This document shows positions 1 through 5,273 of a stretch of DNA of 5,273 nucleotides, one piece after another (position 1 is the stretch's first letter; each line of letters opens with the position of its first letter). A program made the translations under genes and the position numbers. Under the pieces are notes generated by a model, which was not told where the DNA came from, did not search any database, and saw only the letters and a program-made list of their open reading frames with translations. The stretch is from Bacillota bacterium (GTDB lineage Bacteria > Bacillota > Clostridia > Clostridiales > Clostridiaceae), in the NCBI GenBank assembly GCA_023417975.1, contig JAEZDX010000078.1:1-5273 (forward strand). Reading direction: 5' to 3'.

Positions 1-779
1 ATGGTACTCTGCTCAAATTCATAAAGCTTTTCAACTAAATCATTGAACTCAGCAGCCAGATCCCCCACTTCGTCATCCGAAAGAATTTCTGCTTTCCGGC
101 ATAAGTCGCCATCGGCAACGAGCTTCATAGTTTGACGCAGAGAATATATAGGCTTAAGGGATTTATTTATGAAGAATCTCGATAATATGAATCCACCGGC
201 TACGGATATTAAGGAAAATGTAAAGATTATATATAGAGCACGATCAGCTGAAGCAGTAACTTCCGACTTATGTTGGAACATAGCTGTTTCATTTAGGTTT
301 TCAATATCTTTTAAAGAGCTTTTTATATTATGGAAAGCGGGCATAATACTATCATTATAAAATTTATTGCTCCAAGCGGCACCCTTTGAAGTTGTTGACT
401 GCTGAAGCTCTGAAAATAACTTTGTAAACTTAACATAATTATCGTTGAGTTTCACTACTAAGTCCTTTTCACCGGATTCAGTTACATTATTGGATTCGAT
501 ATTCAGCCATTTGTTAAATACTTGGCCTTCATTTATAAAGACGTCGGAACCCTGTGAAGGAGAATAATTAATAAAAAGCGATATTGCATTATTCTGCCTT
601 TCTATGGCTTCAGTCATATTGTTGACTGCATTGATACTTTTGTAGTTATCCACCATCAAGCCATCAATTGCTCTGCCTATTCTGTAGGTGTTGATAACTG
701 AAACAAGTCCTGTAATTCCGATAATTGCAACCAGACAAAGATATACAGCGGATATCTTACCCTTTATAGTTTTTATCAT
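1..779 (-). CDS. Membrane sensor protein with HAMP domain, probably a sensor histidine kinase; N-terminal 259 residues, cut by the left edge
   Basis: The frame is open from an ATG at 777-779 to the left edge (259 codons). AAGGAG (complement of 788-793) lies 8 bases before the start. A first membrane segment spans about residues 10-30. An extracytoplasmic region of roughly 150 residues follows, starting with the helix DNYKSINAVNNMTEAIERQ (44-62), a pattern known from KinB-like sensor kinases. A second membrane segment lies at about 181-203. A HAMP linker follows at about 201-253, with the typical proline (P210) and the DDEVGDLAAEFN stretch. The visible protein ends with KLYEFEQST; a KL..FE motif right after HAMP is common in kinases that continue into PAS, HisKA and ATPase domains. 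By inference it senses an extracellular signal and phosphorylates a response regulator. The catalytic part is outside the window, so a chemoreceptor or diguanylate cyclase output cannot be excluded. It has its own promoter and is divergent from kdp. Confidence 0.78.
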   Translation of the reverse strand, partial: MIKTIKGKISAVYLCLVAIIGITGLVSVINTYRIGRAIDGLMVDNYKSINAVNNMTEAIERQNNAISLFINYSPSQGSDVFINEGQVFNKWLNIESNNVTESGEKDLVVKLNDNYVKFTKLFSELQQSTTSKGAAWSNKFYNDSIMPAFHNIKSSLKDIENLNETAMFQHKSEVTASADRALYIIFTFSLISVAGGFILSRFFINKSLKPIYSLRQTMKLVADGDLCRKAEILSDDEVGDLAAEFNDLVEKLYEFEQST

Positions 780-813
780 GTCTATGGCTCCTTTAACAAC
801 CTATTATTTTCTT

Positions 814-842
814 AGTATAATTTTTGTTGCACTTAGTGTCAA
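814..842 (-). promoter_or_regulatory. Vegetative (sigma-A type) promoter of the sensor kinase gene
   Basis: On the minus strand a perfect -35 TTGACA (complement of 837-842) is followed by a 17-base spacer and the -10 TATACT (complement of 814-819, five of six consensus bases). Transcription would start near 807, leaving a leader of about 28 bases before the ATG at 779. This is the best promoter match in the window and suggests constitutive or housekeeping expression. No operator-like dyad is visible around it. Confidence 0.8.
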
Positions 843-877
843 AATATTTTTCTGCTTAAGTGTAGATAGTGAAATAT

Positions 878-923
878 AAAGCTTTAGCATGAAACAATAT
901 ATTGGACTTCATGCTAAAGCTTT
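878..923 (-). terminator. Long perfect hairpin, probable terminator of the small membrane protein gene
   Basis: A perfect 16-base-pair inverted repeat (878-893 with 908-923) encloses a 14-base loop. It begins 33 bases past the stop codon of the minus-strand gene ending at 956 and lies upstream of the kinase promoter, so its most likely job is to end the upstream transcript. In the minus direction the stem is followed by an interrupted U-rich stretch (tatatttcac), not a clean run of U. In the plus direction the stem runs into TTTT. It may therefore work in both directions or be only moderately efficient. Confidence 0.65.
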
Positions 924-955
924 TATCTTCAAAGAGTCTCACAATTCCTTTAAGC

Positions 956-1300
956 TTATATCTTTTCGAATTTGACCTCTGAGCTATCATAGGATTGAGA
1001 AAAGATAATATCAGAACCATATACAGTGCCGGAGGACATAAAATTTTTATACAAGCCTCCGTTTTCATCAGTAAAGTTCAACTCTATGTGATTATTTTTT
1101 ACAGTGTAGTTACCCTTGCTGTCCACGGCACTCTTGCCAAAAGTATCATACATAATGAATTTATTGTTCGGTTTCAAGATCAAAAGATAATTTGAGTGGC
1201 CAACACATAAATACTTGCCGGAATATGGAGTTGTGGTGCGCGGCAGCAGTAAATATAGTAGTCCCATAATCAATACAATAGAGATTAATGTCTTTTTCAT
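956..1300 (-). CDS. Small secreted or membrane-anchored hypothetical protein (114 aa)
   Basis: The gene runs from ATG (complement of 1298-1300) to TAA (complement of 956-958). A good ribosome binding site, GAGGTG (complement of 1309-1314), lies 8 bases upstream, which supports both the gene and this start. Residues 1-3 are positively charged (MKK) and are followed by a hydrophobic segment at about 4-20 (LISIVLIMGLLYLLL), a signal or anchor sequence. There is no cysteine lipobox after it, so it is probably not a lipoprotein. The remaining 90 or so residues are polar and look rich in short beta strands: GKYLCVG, NYLLILKPNNKFIMYD, GNYTVKNNHIELNF and SGTVYGSDIIFSQ. That alternation resembles small extracytoplasmic beta-barrel or lipocalin-like domains, but I recognise no family and assign no function. 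It lies alone between a terminator-like hairpin and the kdp control region. Confidence 0.65.
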   Translation of the reverse strand: MKKTLISIVLIMGLLYLLLPRTTTPYSGKYLCVGHSNYLLILKPNNKFIMYDTFGKSAVDSKGNYTVKNNHIELNFTDENGGLYKNFMSSGTVYGSDIIFSQSYDSSEVKFEKI

Positions 1301-1581
1301 AATATTATCACCTCAAAAATTTTACTACAAAGGGTATAGTGTGCACAAAAGTCGGTATATTTTTAACTCTTGATGACTAGCTGTAAGTTTCATTTTGGCA
1401 AGTATCATCTACTATATAGAAATAATTATAGTGCTTGAAAAGTTAAAAATAAAATTAGTTAATGAAGCTCATATTTGATTTCTGCTATTATTACATGGAA
1501 GTATATGGAATAGAATTTGTGTTTCGATGTTTTTCATGATTTTACGGAGAGTTAAGCTGTTCATTAAAAAATAATTATGAA

Positions 1582-1597
1582 ATGTAATTGATTACAT
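1582..1597. promoter_or_regulatory. Upstream dyad ATGTA-N6-TACAT, putative operator copy 1
   Basis: ATGTA (1582-1586) and TACAT (1593-1597) flank six bases. The symmetry extends to a perfect 9+9 inverted repeat (1580-1588 with 1591-1599). A second ATGTA-N6-TACAT lies exactly 30 bases downstream, close to three turns of the helix, so two bound protein dimers would sit on roughly the same DNA face. The binding protein is unknown. KdpE is the obvious candidate for a kdp control region, but this motif is not one I can match to a known KdpE site. Confidence 0.5.
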
Positions 1598-1611
1598 TTT
1601 TTATTTTCACC

Positions 1612-1627
1612 ATGTAGCGGTTTACAT
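1612..1627. promoter_or_regulatory. Downstream dyad ATGTA-N6-TACAT, putative operator copy 2
   Basis: ATGTA (1612-1616) and TACAT (1623-1627) flank six bases that differ completely from those in copy 1, so only the arms are conserved, as expected for protein contacts. The right arm overlaps the candidate -35 TTTACA (1621-1626). A wider inverted repeat, TTTTCAC (1604-1610) with GTGAAAA (1634-1640), surrounds this copy. A protein bound here would touch or cover RNA polymerase. Confidence 0.5.
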
Positions 1628-1647
1628 TAAGGTGTGAAAAATACTAT
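1621..1647 (+). promoter_or_regulatory. Candidate kdp operon promoter
   Basis: TTTACA (1621-1626, five of six bases of the -35 consensus) is followed by a 15-base spacer and TACTAT (1642-1647, four of six bases of the -10 consensus). The short spacer and imperfect -10 suggest a weak promoter that needs an activator, which fits the known induction of kdp operons under potassium limitation. The start would be near 1654, about 220 bases before kdpF. Other AT-rich boxes in the region could serve instead, so this is an inference. Confidence 0.4.
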
Positions 1648-1863
1648 CTGCTCATAAAGGCTTAAAACTGTGATTATGCTGAGGAAGAAGCAGTTAATTT
1701 AAATAGATGACCTATAAGGGTAAGGAGAATTTATTGGTTTGAAATATGCAGGATTTCAGTTTGTTGGGGAACCTGAACTATAATTGATGTATCCAAGGGG
1801 GTCATAGTAATAAAGCTTTTAAGCGGTTTTGTGAAAGAAAAGCTAAGGTAAATAAGGAGTAAT

Positions 1864-1868
1864 GGAGG
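1864..1868 (+). promoter_or_regulatory. Ribosome binding site that fixes the kdpF start
   Basis: GGAGG lies 8 bases before the ATG at 1877. An in-frame ATG at 1862 would add five residues, but the AAGGAG in front of it (1854-1859) is only 2 bases away, too close for normal initiation. The start at 1877 also gives the usual KdpF length. Confidence 0.75.
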
Positions 1869-1876
1869 TTAGTAAC

Positions 1877-1954
1877 ATGTGGGGCTTAATGATAATAATT
1901 ATTTTGCTGTTTGTATATTTAGTTTATGCACTTATTAATCCCGAAAAATTCTGA
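1877..1954 (+). CDS. kdpF: KdpF, small membrane subunit of the potassium-transporting Kdp ATPase (25 aa)
   Basis: This 25-codon gene starts at ATG 1877 and stops with TGA at 1952-1954. The peptide is a single hydrophobic helix (GLMIIIILLFVYLVY) ending in the family signature YALINPEKF. Escherichia coli KdpF, at 29 residues, ends in a very similar YALINAEAF. The peptide is known to stabilise the KdpABC complex in the cytoplasmic membrane, probably at the KdpA/KdpB interface. It is the first gene of the operon and lies directly before kdpA, as in other kdp operons. Unlike the usual close packing, 140 bases of repeat-filled DNA separate it from kdpA. It is short enough to be missed by automatic annotation. 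Confidence 0.92.
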   Translation: MWGLMIIIILLFVYLVYALINPEKF

Positions 1955-1963
1955 TAGCAATGA

Positions 1964-2088
1964 AATCTTTATAGGTATAAAAGGAATACAAGGATCATGA
2001 AGATTAAATATCTTCATGGGCGTGAAAGGAATACAAGGAGCATGAAGATTAATAATCTTCATGGGCATAAAAGGAATACAGGGAGGAA
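1964..2088 (+). repeat. Three tandem 45-base repeats between kdpF and kdpA
   Basis: Copies start at 1964, 2009 and 2054 with an exact 45-base period. Copies 1 and 2 match at 37 of 45 positions. The first 31 bases of copy 3 match copy 2 at 27 positions. The core AAGGAATACA appears at 1981, 2026 and 2071. Copy 3 then degenerates into the kdpA ribosome binding site (GGGAGG, 2081-2086) and start codon. Bases 1955-1963 before copy 1 look like a worn remnant of a further copy. The array fills nearly the whole 140-base kdpF-kdpA gap. It has no spacers and is not a CRISPR array. Origin by local tandem duplication of the sequence upstream of kdpA is the simplest explanation. Confidence 0.9.
1996..2063 (+). 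other. Two perfect RNA hairpins formed across the repeat junctions
   Basis: Hairpin 1 pairs 1996-2004 with 2010-2018 (9 pairs, 5-base loop). Hairpin 2 pairs 2041-2050 with 2054-2063 (10 pairs, 3-base loop). Each stem has the arm CATGAAGAT and its complement. Neither is followed by a U run, so they are not terminators. The arms can also pair across copies (1996-2005 with 2054-2063, and inside that 2010-2018 with 2041-2049), giving an alternative long nested structure. Plausible roles are a transcript processing or stability element, or control of kdpA translation, because the kdpA ribosome binding site begins 17 bases after hairpin 2. The structures are visible; the roles are inferred. Confidence 0.6.
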
Positions 2089-2094
2089 GTTTAA

Positions 2095-3777
2095 ATGGAA
2101 GTTTTGCAAATTATTATACCATTGATTATATTTATGCTGCTGGTAGTTCCGGCAGGGAAGTATCTTTATTATGTAGCTTCTGGAGAGAAAGCTTTCGGTG
2201 ATAAATTATTCAATGCCATAGATAATGCTATTTATAAAATCTGCGGCATCGATAAAAAGGAAGAAATGAGTTGGAAGAAGTATGTGTTAACTCTTCTCGT
2301 GGTGAATACGGTAATGTCTCTCTTTGCATATGTAGTTTTAAGAACTCAAGCATATTTATTTTTAAATCCGAACAAAACAGGGAATATGGAGAAATCGCTG
2401 ACTTTTAATACGGTGATAAGCTTTATAACAAACACAAATCTTCAGGATTACAGTGGAGAATCCGGGGTGTCTTATTTTAGCCAGATGATGGTAATGACCT
2501 TCTTAATGTCTACCTCTGCAGCCACAGGCTTTGCAGCAGCTCTGGCATTTATGAGAGGTCTTATAGGGAAGAAAAAAACATTGGGTAATTTTTATGTGGA
2601 TGTGGTAAGGGTTATTACGAGAGTTTTTCTGCCACTATCTGTAATTGTTACTTTACTGTTGGTTGCACAGGGAGTGCCGCAGACACTATCAGCAAATCAT
2701 ACCGTTGCAACTATAGAAGGTAAGCTTCAGGACATAGCCTTGGGACCTGTGGCCTCTTTAGAAGCTATAAAGCATATTGGTACCAATGGCGGAGGGTTCT
2801 TCGGAGCAAACTCGGCACATCCTTTTGAAAATCCTACACCTTTATCGAATTTAATTGAATTATTATCCATGATGCTGTTACCAGGGGCTCTTGTTTATAC
2901 CTTTGGTAAAATGCTGAAGAATAAGAAGCAGGGGTGGGTAATATTTGCCGCCATGGCAATTTTATTTCTTATGGTGTTACCAATTTGCTATACAGCGGAA
3001 AAAGCGGGAAATCCTGCACTGAAAAATATAGGGTTATCTCAAGCTATGGGTAATATGGAAGGCAAAGAAGTTCGGTTTGGGATACCACAGTCTTCATTAT
3101 TTACAACCGTAACAACAGCCTTTACAACAGGTACAGTAAATAATATGCATGATTCTCTCATGCCTTTAAGCGGTATGGTGGCTATGATTAACATGATGCT
3201 CAACGTAATATTCGGAGGCAAAGGCGTGGGATTTATGAATATGATCATGTATGCCATTCTTACAGTGTTCTTAGCGGGACTGATGGTTGGAAGAACACCG
3301 GAGTTTTTAACAAAGAAACTGGAGGGGAAAGAGATTAAGCTAGTTGCACTGGCAATTATAATTCATCCGTTCTTGATTCTTATGTTTTCGGCATTGGCGC
3401 TTATAACACCACAGGGAATGGCAGGAATAACAAATCCGTCTTATCATGGGTTGTCTCAAGTAATCTATCAGTTTACATCATCTGCTGCAAATAACGGTTC
3501 AGGGTTTGAAGGAATGGCAGATAACACTTTATTCTGGAATACAACCACAGGAATAGTAATGTTACTTGGAAGATATTTATCAATAATCATTCTTCTTGCA
3601 GTAGCGGGGTCATTGGCTTCTAAAAAGGCTATACCTGTAACCGCGGGCACCTTCAGAACGGACAACACAATATTCACTTTTACTTTGGTTGTAATAGTTC
3701 TTATCATTGGAGCCCTAACCTTTTTACCTGCTATTGCTCTCGGGCCTATTTCGGAGCATTTAACGTTATTCCGTTGA
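2095..3777 (+). CDS. kdpA: KdpA, potassium-binding channel-like subunit of the Kdp ATPase
   Basis: The complete protein of 560 residues is close to the 557 of Escherichia coli KdpA. GGGAGG (2081-2086) lies 8 bases before ATG 2095. KdpA belongs to the superfamily of potassium transporters and forms the pathway that selects potassium on the outer face of the membrane. All four selectivity loops are visible: TNTNLQDYSGE (112-122), GTNGGGFFGANSAHPFEN (229-246), TAFTTGTVNNMHDS (341-354) and SAANNGSGFEGM (463-474). The glycine-rich second loop contains the position (about 232) where changes alter ion selectivity in E. coli. About ten hydrophobic segments span the length, starting with a helix at about 4-25. 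The protein works with KdpB, KdpC and KdpF. kdpB follows 29 bases after the stop, so the genes are surely co-transcribed. No frameshift or missing motif was seen. Confidence 0.98.
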   Translation: MEVLQIIIPLIIFMLLVVPAGKYLYYVASGEKAFGDKLFNAIDNAIYKICGIDKKEEMSWKKYVLTLLVVNTVMSLFAYVVLRTQAYLFLNPNKTGNMEKSLTFNTVISFITNTNLQDYSGESGVSYFSQMMVMTFLMSTSAATGFAAALAFMRGLIGKKKTLGNFYVDVVRVITRVFLPLSVIVTLLLVAQGVPQTLSANHTVATIEGKLQDIALGPVASLEAIKHIGTNGGGFFGANSAHPFENPTPLSNLIELLSMMLLPGALVYTFGKMLKNKKQGWVIFAAMAILFLMVLPICYTAEKAGNPALKNIGLSQAMGNMEGKEVRFGIPQSSLFTTVTTAFTTGTVNNMHDSLMPLSGMVAMINMMLNVIFGGKGVGFMNMIMYAILTVFLAGLMVGRTPEFLTKKLEGKEIKLVALAIIIHPFLILMFSALALITPQGMAGITNPSYHGLSQVIYQFTSSAANNGSGFEGMADNTLFWNTTTGIVMLLGRYLSIIILLAVAGSLASKKAIPVTAGTFRTDNTIFTFTLVVIVLIIGALTFLPAIALGPISEHLTLFR

Positions 3778-3806
3778 ACTAATTTTAATAAAAAGGAGCA
3801 GTTTAT

Positions 3807-5273
3807 ATGAGTAAGGAGAAGAAAAGTGAATTTATTACTAAAAGCATAGCTAAACAAGCAGTAATAGCTTCATTTATAAAATTAAACCCTAAATATATGT
3901 ATAAAAATCCTGTTATGTTTGTAGTTGAAATAGGATTTGTAATCACTTTGTTTCTTACATTTATTCCTTCAGCCTTTAGTGATACAGGTGAGAATTTAAC
4001 ACTATATAACTTTATAGTAGCGGTTATTTTATTTGTAACTGTACTTTTTGCAAATTTTGCAGAGGCAGTGGCGGAGGGAAGAGGTAAGGCTCAGGCAGAA
4101 AGCTTGAAGAAAACTCGTAAGGATACTATGGCTAAGCTACTTGGCAAGAATGGCGATATTAAAACAATAAGTGCCGACCAACTTAAAAAGGGCGATATAG
4201 TTCTCGTTGAAACAGCATATCTTATCCCAAACGACGGTGAAGTTATGGAAGGATTGGCTTCTGTAGATGAATCCGCCATAACAGGTGAGTCGGCACCGGT
4301 TATGAAAGAGGCGGGAGGGGACTTTGCCTCAGTTACCGGGGGAACCAAGGTTGTAAGCGACTGGCTGAAGATTCTGATTACAGTAACACCGGGTGAATCC
4401 TTTTTAGATAAGATGATATCCCTGGTAGAAGGAGCTTCAAGGCAAAAAACACCAAATGAAATAGCTTTAAACACGGTGCTGGTGAGTCTGACATTAATAT
4501 TCCTGATTGTTATTGTGGCGTTATATCCTATGGCTGCTTATTCAGGTGTAACTATCAGAATAGCAACTTTAATAGCCCTGCTTGTCTGCCTTATACCTAC
4601 GACTATAGGAGGATTATTGTCCGCTATAGGTATTGCAGGTATGGACAGAGTTACAAGATTTAATGTAATTGCAATGTCGGGAAAAGCTGTTGAAGCCTGT
4701 GGGGATGTAAATACAATGATATTGGACAAAACCGGTACTATTACCTATGGGAACAGATTGGCTGCGGAGTTTATACCAACCCAAAATGCTGAAATAAAGG
4801 AACTCACAGATTATTCTGTAATAGCTTCCATAAAGGACAGCACCCCGGAAGGGCGGTCTGTGGTAGAGTTAGGACAAAAGCTTGGAACTGCCATAAATAT
4901 GGCAGACTATGAGGAGTTAGATTTTATAGAATTCACTGCCCAAACAAGAATGAGCGGGGTAGACCTAAAGGATGGCAGAAAGGTTAGAAAGGGAGCACAG
5001 GATGCCATTAAAAGATTTGTAACAGAAGCCGGTGGAGATATACCTTCAGATTTGGATGACCACCTGACAGAGGTTTCAAAGGCAGGAGGTACTCCGTTAG
5101 TAGTATGTGTTAATAATAAAATTTATGGGGTCATATACCTTAAGGATACAGTTAAGCCAGGCTTGGTGGAAAGGTTCCAAAGGCTTAGAGAAATAGGAAT
5201 TAAAACCGTGATGTGCACCGGAGATAACCCATTAACCGCAGCGACTATAGCAAAAGAGGCGGGGGTGGATGAC
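3807..5273 (+). CDS. kdpB: KdpB, P-type ATPase subunit of the potassium pump; first 489 residues, cut by the right edge
   Basis: ATG 3807 follows AAGGAG (3793-3798) by 8 bases. The frame is open to the right edge (489 codons of about 680-690), so the rest of the P domain and the C-terminal membrane helices are missing. KdpB hydrolyses ATP to drive potassium uptake through KdpA. Membrane segments lie near residues 36-56, 67-86, 222-245 and 252-275. The actuator domain carries TGES (159-162); in E. coli this serine is the site of inhibitory phosphorylation. The fourth helix has the CLIPTTIGG motif (P264). The phosphorylation motif DKTGT puts the catalytic aspartate at 307. The nucleotide-binding domain shows TPEGRS, FTAQTRMSG (from 376) and KGA (K395). 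TGDNP (471-475) begins the return to the P domain. Numbering of these motifs matches E. coli KdpB. Residues 137-138 are Ala-Tyr where relatives usually have Gly plus an acidic residue, before IPNDGEV. kdpC is expected next. Confidence 0.98.
   Translation, partial: MSKEKKSEFITKSIAKQAVIASFIKLNPKYMYKNPVMFVVEIGFVITLFLTFIPSAFSDTGENLTLYNFIVAVILFVTVLFANFAEAVAEGRGKAQAESLKKTRKDTMAKLLGKNGDIKTISADQLKKGDIVLVETAYLIPNDGEVMEGLASVDESAITGESAPVMKEAGGDFASVTGGTKVVSDWLKILITVTPGESFLDKMISLVEGASRQKTPNEIALNTVLVSLTLIFLIVIVALYPMAAYSGVTIRIATLIALLVCLIPTTIGGLLSAIGIAGMDRVTRFNVIAMSGKAVEACGDVNTMILDKTGTITYGNRLAAEFIPTQNAEIKELTDYSVIASIKDSTPEGRSVVELGQKLGTAINMADYEELDFIEFTAQTRMSGVDLKDGRKVRKGAQDAIKRFVTEAGGDIPSDLDDHLTEVSKAGGTPLVVCVNNKIYGVIYLKDTVKPGLVERFQRLREIGIKTVMCTGDNPLTAATIAKEAGVDD

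Larger units (their letters stand above)
1301..1876. other. Divergent intergenic region between the small protein gene and kdpF
   Basis: This 576-base AT-rich stretch has no convincing gene on either strand. Besides the dyads and promoter listed separately, it holds an 8-base palindrome TGTGCACA (1340-1347) and a short hairpin (1740-1745 with 1753-1758). Another 7-pair inverted repeat (1814-1820 with 1838-1844) lies just before the kdpF ribosome binding site. A weak minus-strand promoter candidate for the small protein gene is TTTTCA (complement of 1436-1441), a 17-base spacer and TATATA (complement of 1413-1418). An AAGGAG at 1722-1727 has no usable reading frame after it. The part after about 1654 would be the transcribed leader of the kdp operon. 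Confidence 0.6.

Noticed and set aside
169..360. Plus-strand open frames at 169-360, 688-879 and 995-1195.
   Set aside because: They mostly lie opposite the sensor kinase gene or the 114-residue protein gene, whose own frames have good ribosome binding sites and coherent domain features. The 688-879 frame also crosses the kinase promoter.
856..1068. Second minus-strand frame overlapping the 114-residue gene.
   Set aside because: It overlaps the better supported gene in another frame, runs through the terminator hairpin and has no convincing ribosome binding site.
1340..1347. TGTGCACA palindrome as an SOS or other operator.
   Set aside because: An isolated 8-base palindrome matches no Gram-positive SOS box and can occur by chance.
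1735..1815. Possible c-di-AMP (ydaO-type) riboswitch, suggested by GGGGAACC followed by a G-rich stretch.
   Set aside because: The other strongly conserved ydaO blocks, including the CCGAAUCCG and AGCUAACC segments and a closing stem, could not be found, so the resemblance is too weak to annotate.
1862..1954. Longer kdpF starting at the in-frame ATG 1862.
   Set aside because: Its purine-rich site is only 2 bases away, whereas ATG 1877 has GGAGG at 8 bases and gives the normal KdpF N terminus.
1964..2088. CRISPR-like array.
   Set aside because: The units are contiguous with no unique spacers between them, there are only three, and they degenerate into the kdpA ribosome binding site. This is a tandem duplication.
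3039..3257. Minus-strand open frames inside kdpA and kdpB (also 3468-3857, 4091-4474 and 4538-4729).
   Set aside because: They lie opposite strongly conserved kdp coding sequence, lack ribosome binding sites and show no protein-like features, so they are shadows of the real genes.

Overview
The window looks like a chromosomal segment from a low-GC Gram-positive bacterium, most probably a member of the Clostridia. The reasons are AT-rich intergenic DNA, strong purine-rich ribosome binding sites (AAGGAG, GGAGG, GAGGTG) eight bases before each start, consensus sigma-A-type promoter elements, and Kdp proteins that keep all core motifs but differ in detail from the enterobacterial ones. The species cannot be named from the sequence alone.

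Left part (1-1300), minus strand: the N-terminal 259 residues of a membrane sensor protein (two membrane segments, an extracytoplasmic sensor region and a HAMP linker; probably a histidine kinase) run off the left edge. A near-consensus promoter lies just upstream of it. Behind that is a long perfect hairpin that probably ends the next minus-strand gene, which encodes a small 114-residue protein with one N-terminal membrane or signal segment and no recognised function.

Middle (1301-1876): a 576-base AT-rich divergent intergenic region. It holds two copies of the dyad ATGTA-N6-TACAT exactly 30 bases apart. The second copy overlaps a candidate -35 element, and a leader of about 220 bases would follow. 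This is the probable control region of the kdp operon.

Right part (1877-5273), plus strand: the start of a kdpFAB(C) operon for the high-affinity ATP-driven potassium uptake pump. kdpF is a 25-codon gene that is easily overlooked. kdpA is complete (560 residues, four potassium selectivity-filter loops). kdpB is cut by the right edge after 489 codons, and kdpC must lie beyond it if present. KdpA forms the potassium-selective channel-like subunit, KdpB is the P-type ATPase that energises it, and KdpF stabilises the complex. The unusual part is the 140-base gap between kdpF and kdpA. It is almost filled by three tandem 45-base repeats whose junctions form two perfect hairpins, and the third copy merges into the kdpA ribosome binding site. 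No CRISPR array, tRNA, rRNA, insertion sequence or obvious new defence-type system is present.
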